Of a stretch of DNA of 64,000 nt, positions 63,956 to 64,000 are shown in pieces. The position numbers were made by a program, and so were the translations under genes. Within the stretch, counting starts at the first letter, position 1, and each line of letters starts with the position of its first letter. The notes below the pieces were generated by a model that was not told the DNA's origin, did no database searches, and saw only the letters and a list, made by a program, of their open reading frames with translations. The stretch is from Halomicroarcula saliterrae. GTDB lineage: Archaea; Halobacteriota; Halobacteria; Halobacteriales; Haloarculaceae. Location of the stretch: the NCBI RefSeq assembly GCF_031624395.1, contig NZ_JAMQON010000005.1, forward strand, positions 248,001-312,000, given 5' to 3'.

Positions 63956-64000
63956 CGCTGCCCCTCCGTTCGTGGGTAGTTCAACGCTGGTCCGGGTGGT

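Overview
The window comes from a halophilic archaeon (class Halobacteria). The DNA is GC-rich, the proteins are strongly acidic, and many genes start right behind a TATA box about 27 bases upstream, as expected for leaderless mRNAs. Family-level markers agree: a HTH_10-type regulator, a fused FolC-FolP protein, Tat/lipobox proteins and BCCT osmolyte transporters. I cannot name the genus. No rRNA, tRNA or CRISPR array was seen.

Region 1 (1-19 kb) is a catabolic island for amides and cyclic amides. It holds three amidase-signature amidases, two paralogous cytosine-deaminase-like (CodA) amidohydrolases, a dihydropyrimidinase/hydantoinase, an N-acyl-D-amino-acid deacylase-like enzyme, a CDA-fold deaminase, an EthD-like small protein, two MFS transporters and a complete PotD-A-B-C-type ABC importer. 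The ring-opening and amide-hydrolysing enzymes point to salvage of pyrimidine-, hydantoin- or creatinine-like nitrogen compounds, but the substrate cannot be read from sequence.

Region 2 (19-34 kb) is dominated by one 10.9-kb gene for a secreted subtilisin-like protease of about 3,600 residues followed by 27 pre-peptidase C-terminal (PPC)-type repeats. Next come a decayed IS4-family transposase (in-frame amber codon and frameshift), a small lipoprotein, a HTH_10 regulator and a small membrane protein, separated by AT-richer spacers.

Region 3 (34.5-63.5 kb) is a large tetrahydrofolate (THF) one-carbon locus tied to methylated osmolytes. It encodes dihydrofolate reductase, FolC-FolP, a DmdA-like GcvT-family demethylase, serine hydroxymethyltransferase, a methylene-THF reductase, two tandem dimethylglycine-oxidase-like flavoproteins with THF domains, methenyl-THF cyclohydrolase (FchA), formate-THF ligase, threonine/serine ammonia-lyase with ACT domain, RidA and two BCCT transporters. 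Read together: import of betaine- or DMSP-like osmolytes, stepwise N- or S-demethylation onto THF, oxidation of the C1 units to formate with ATP gain, and conversion of glycine through serine to pyruvate. A methylene-THF dehydrogenase (FolD/MtdA) and the first betaine demethylase are not in the window. The EamA gene and the edges carry no further clear link.
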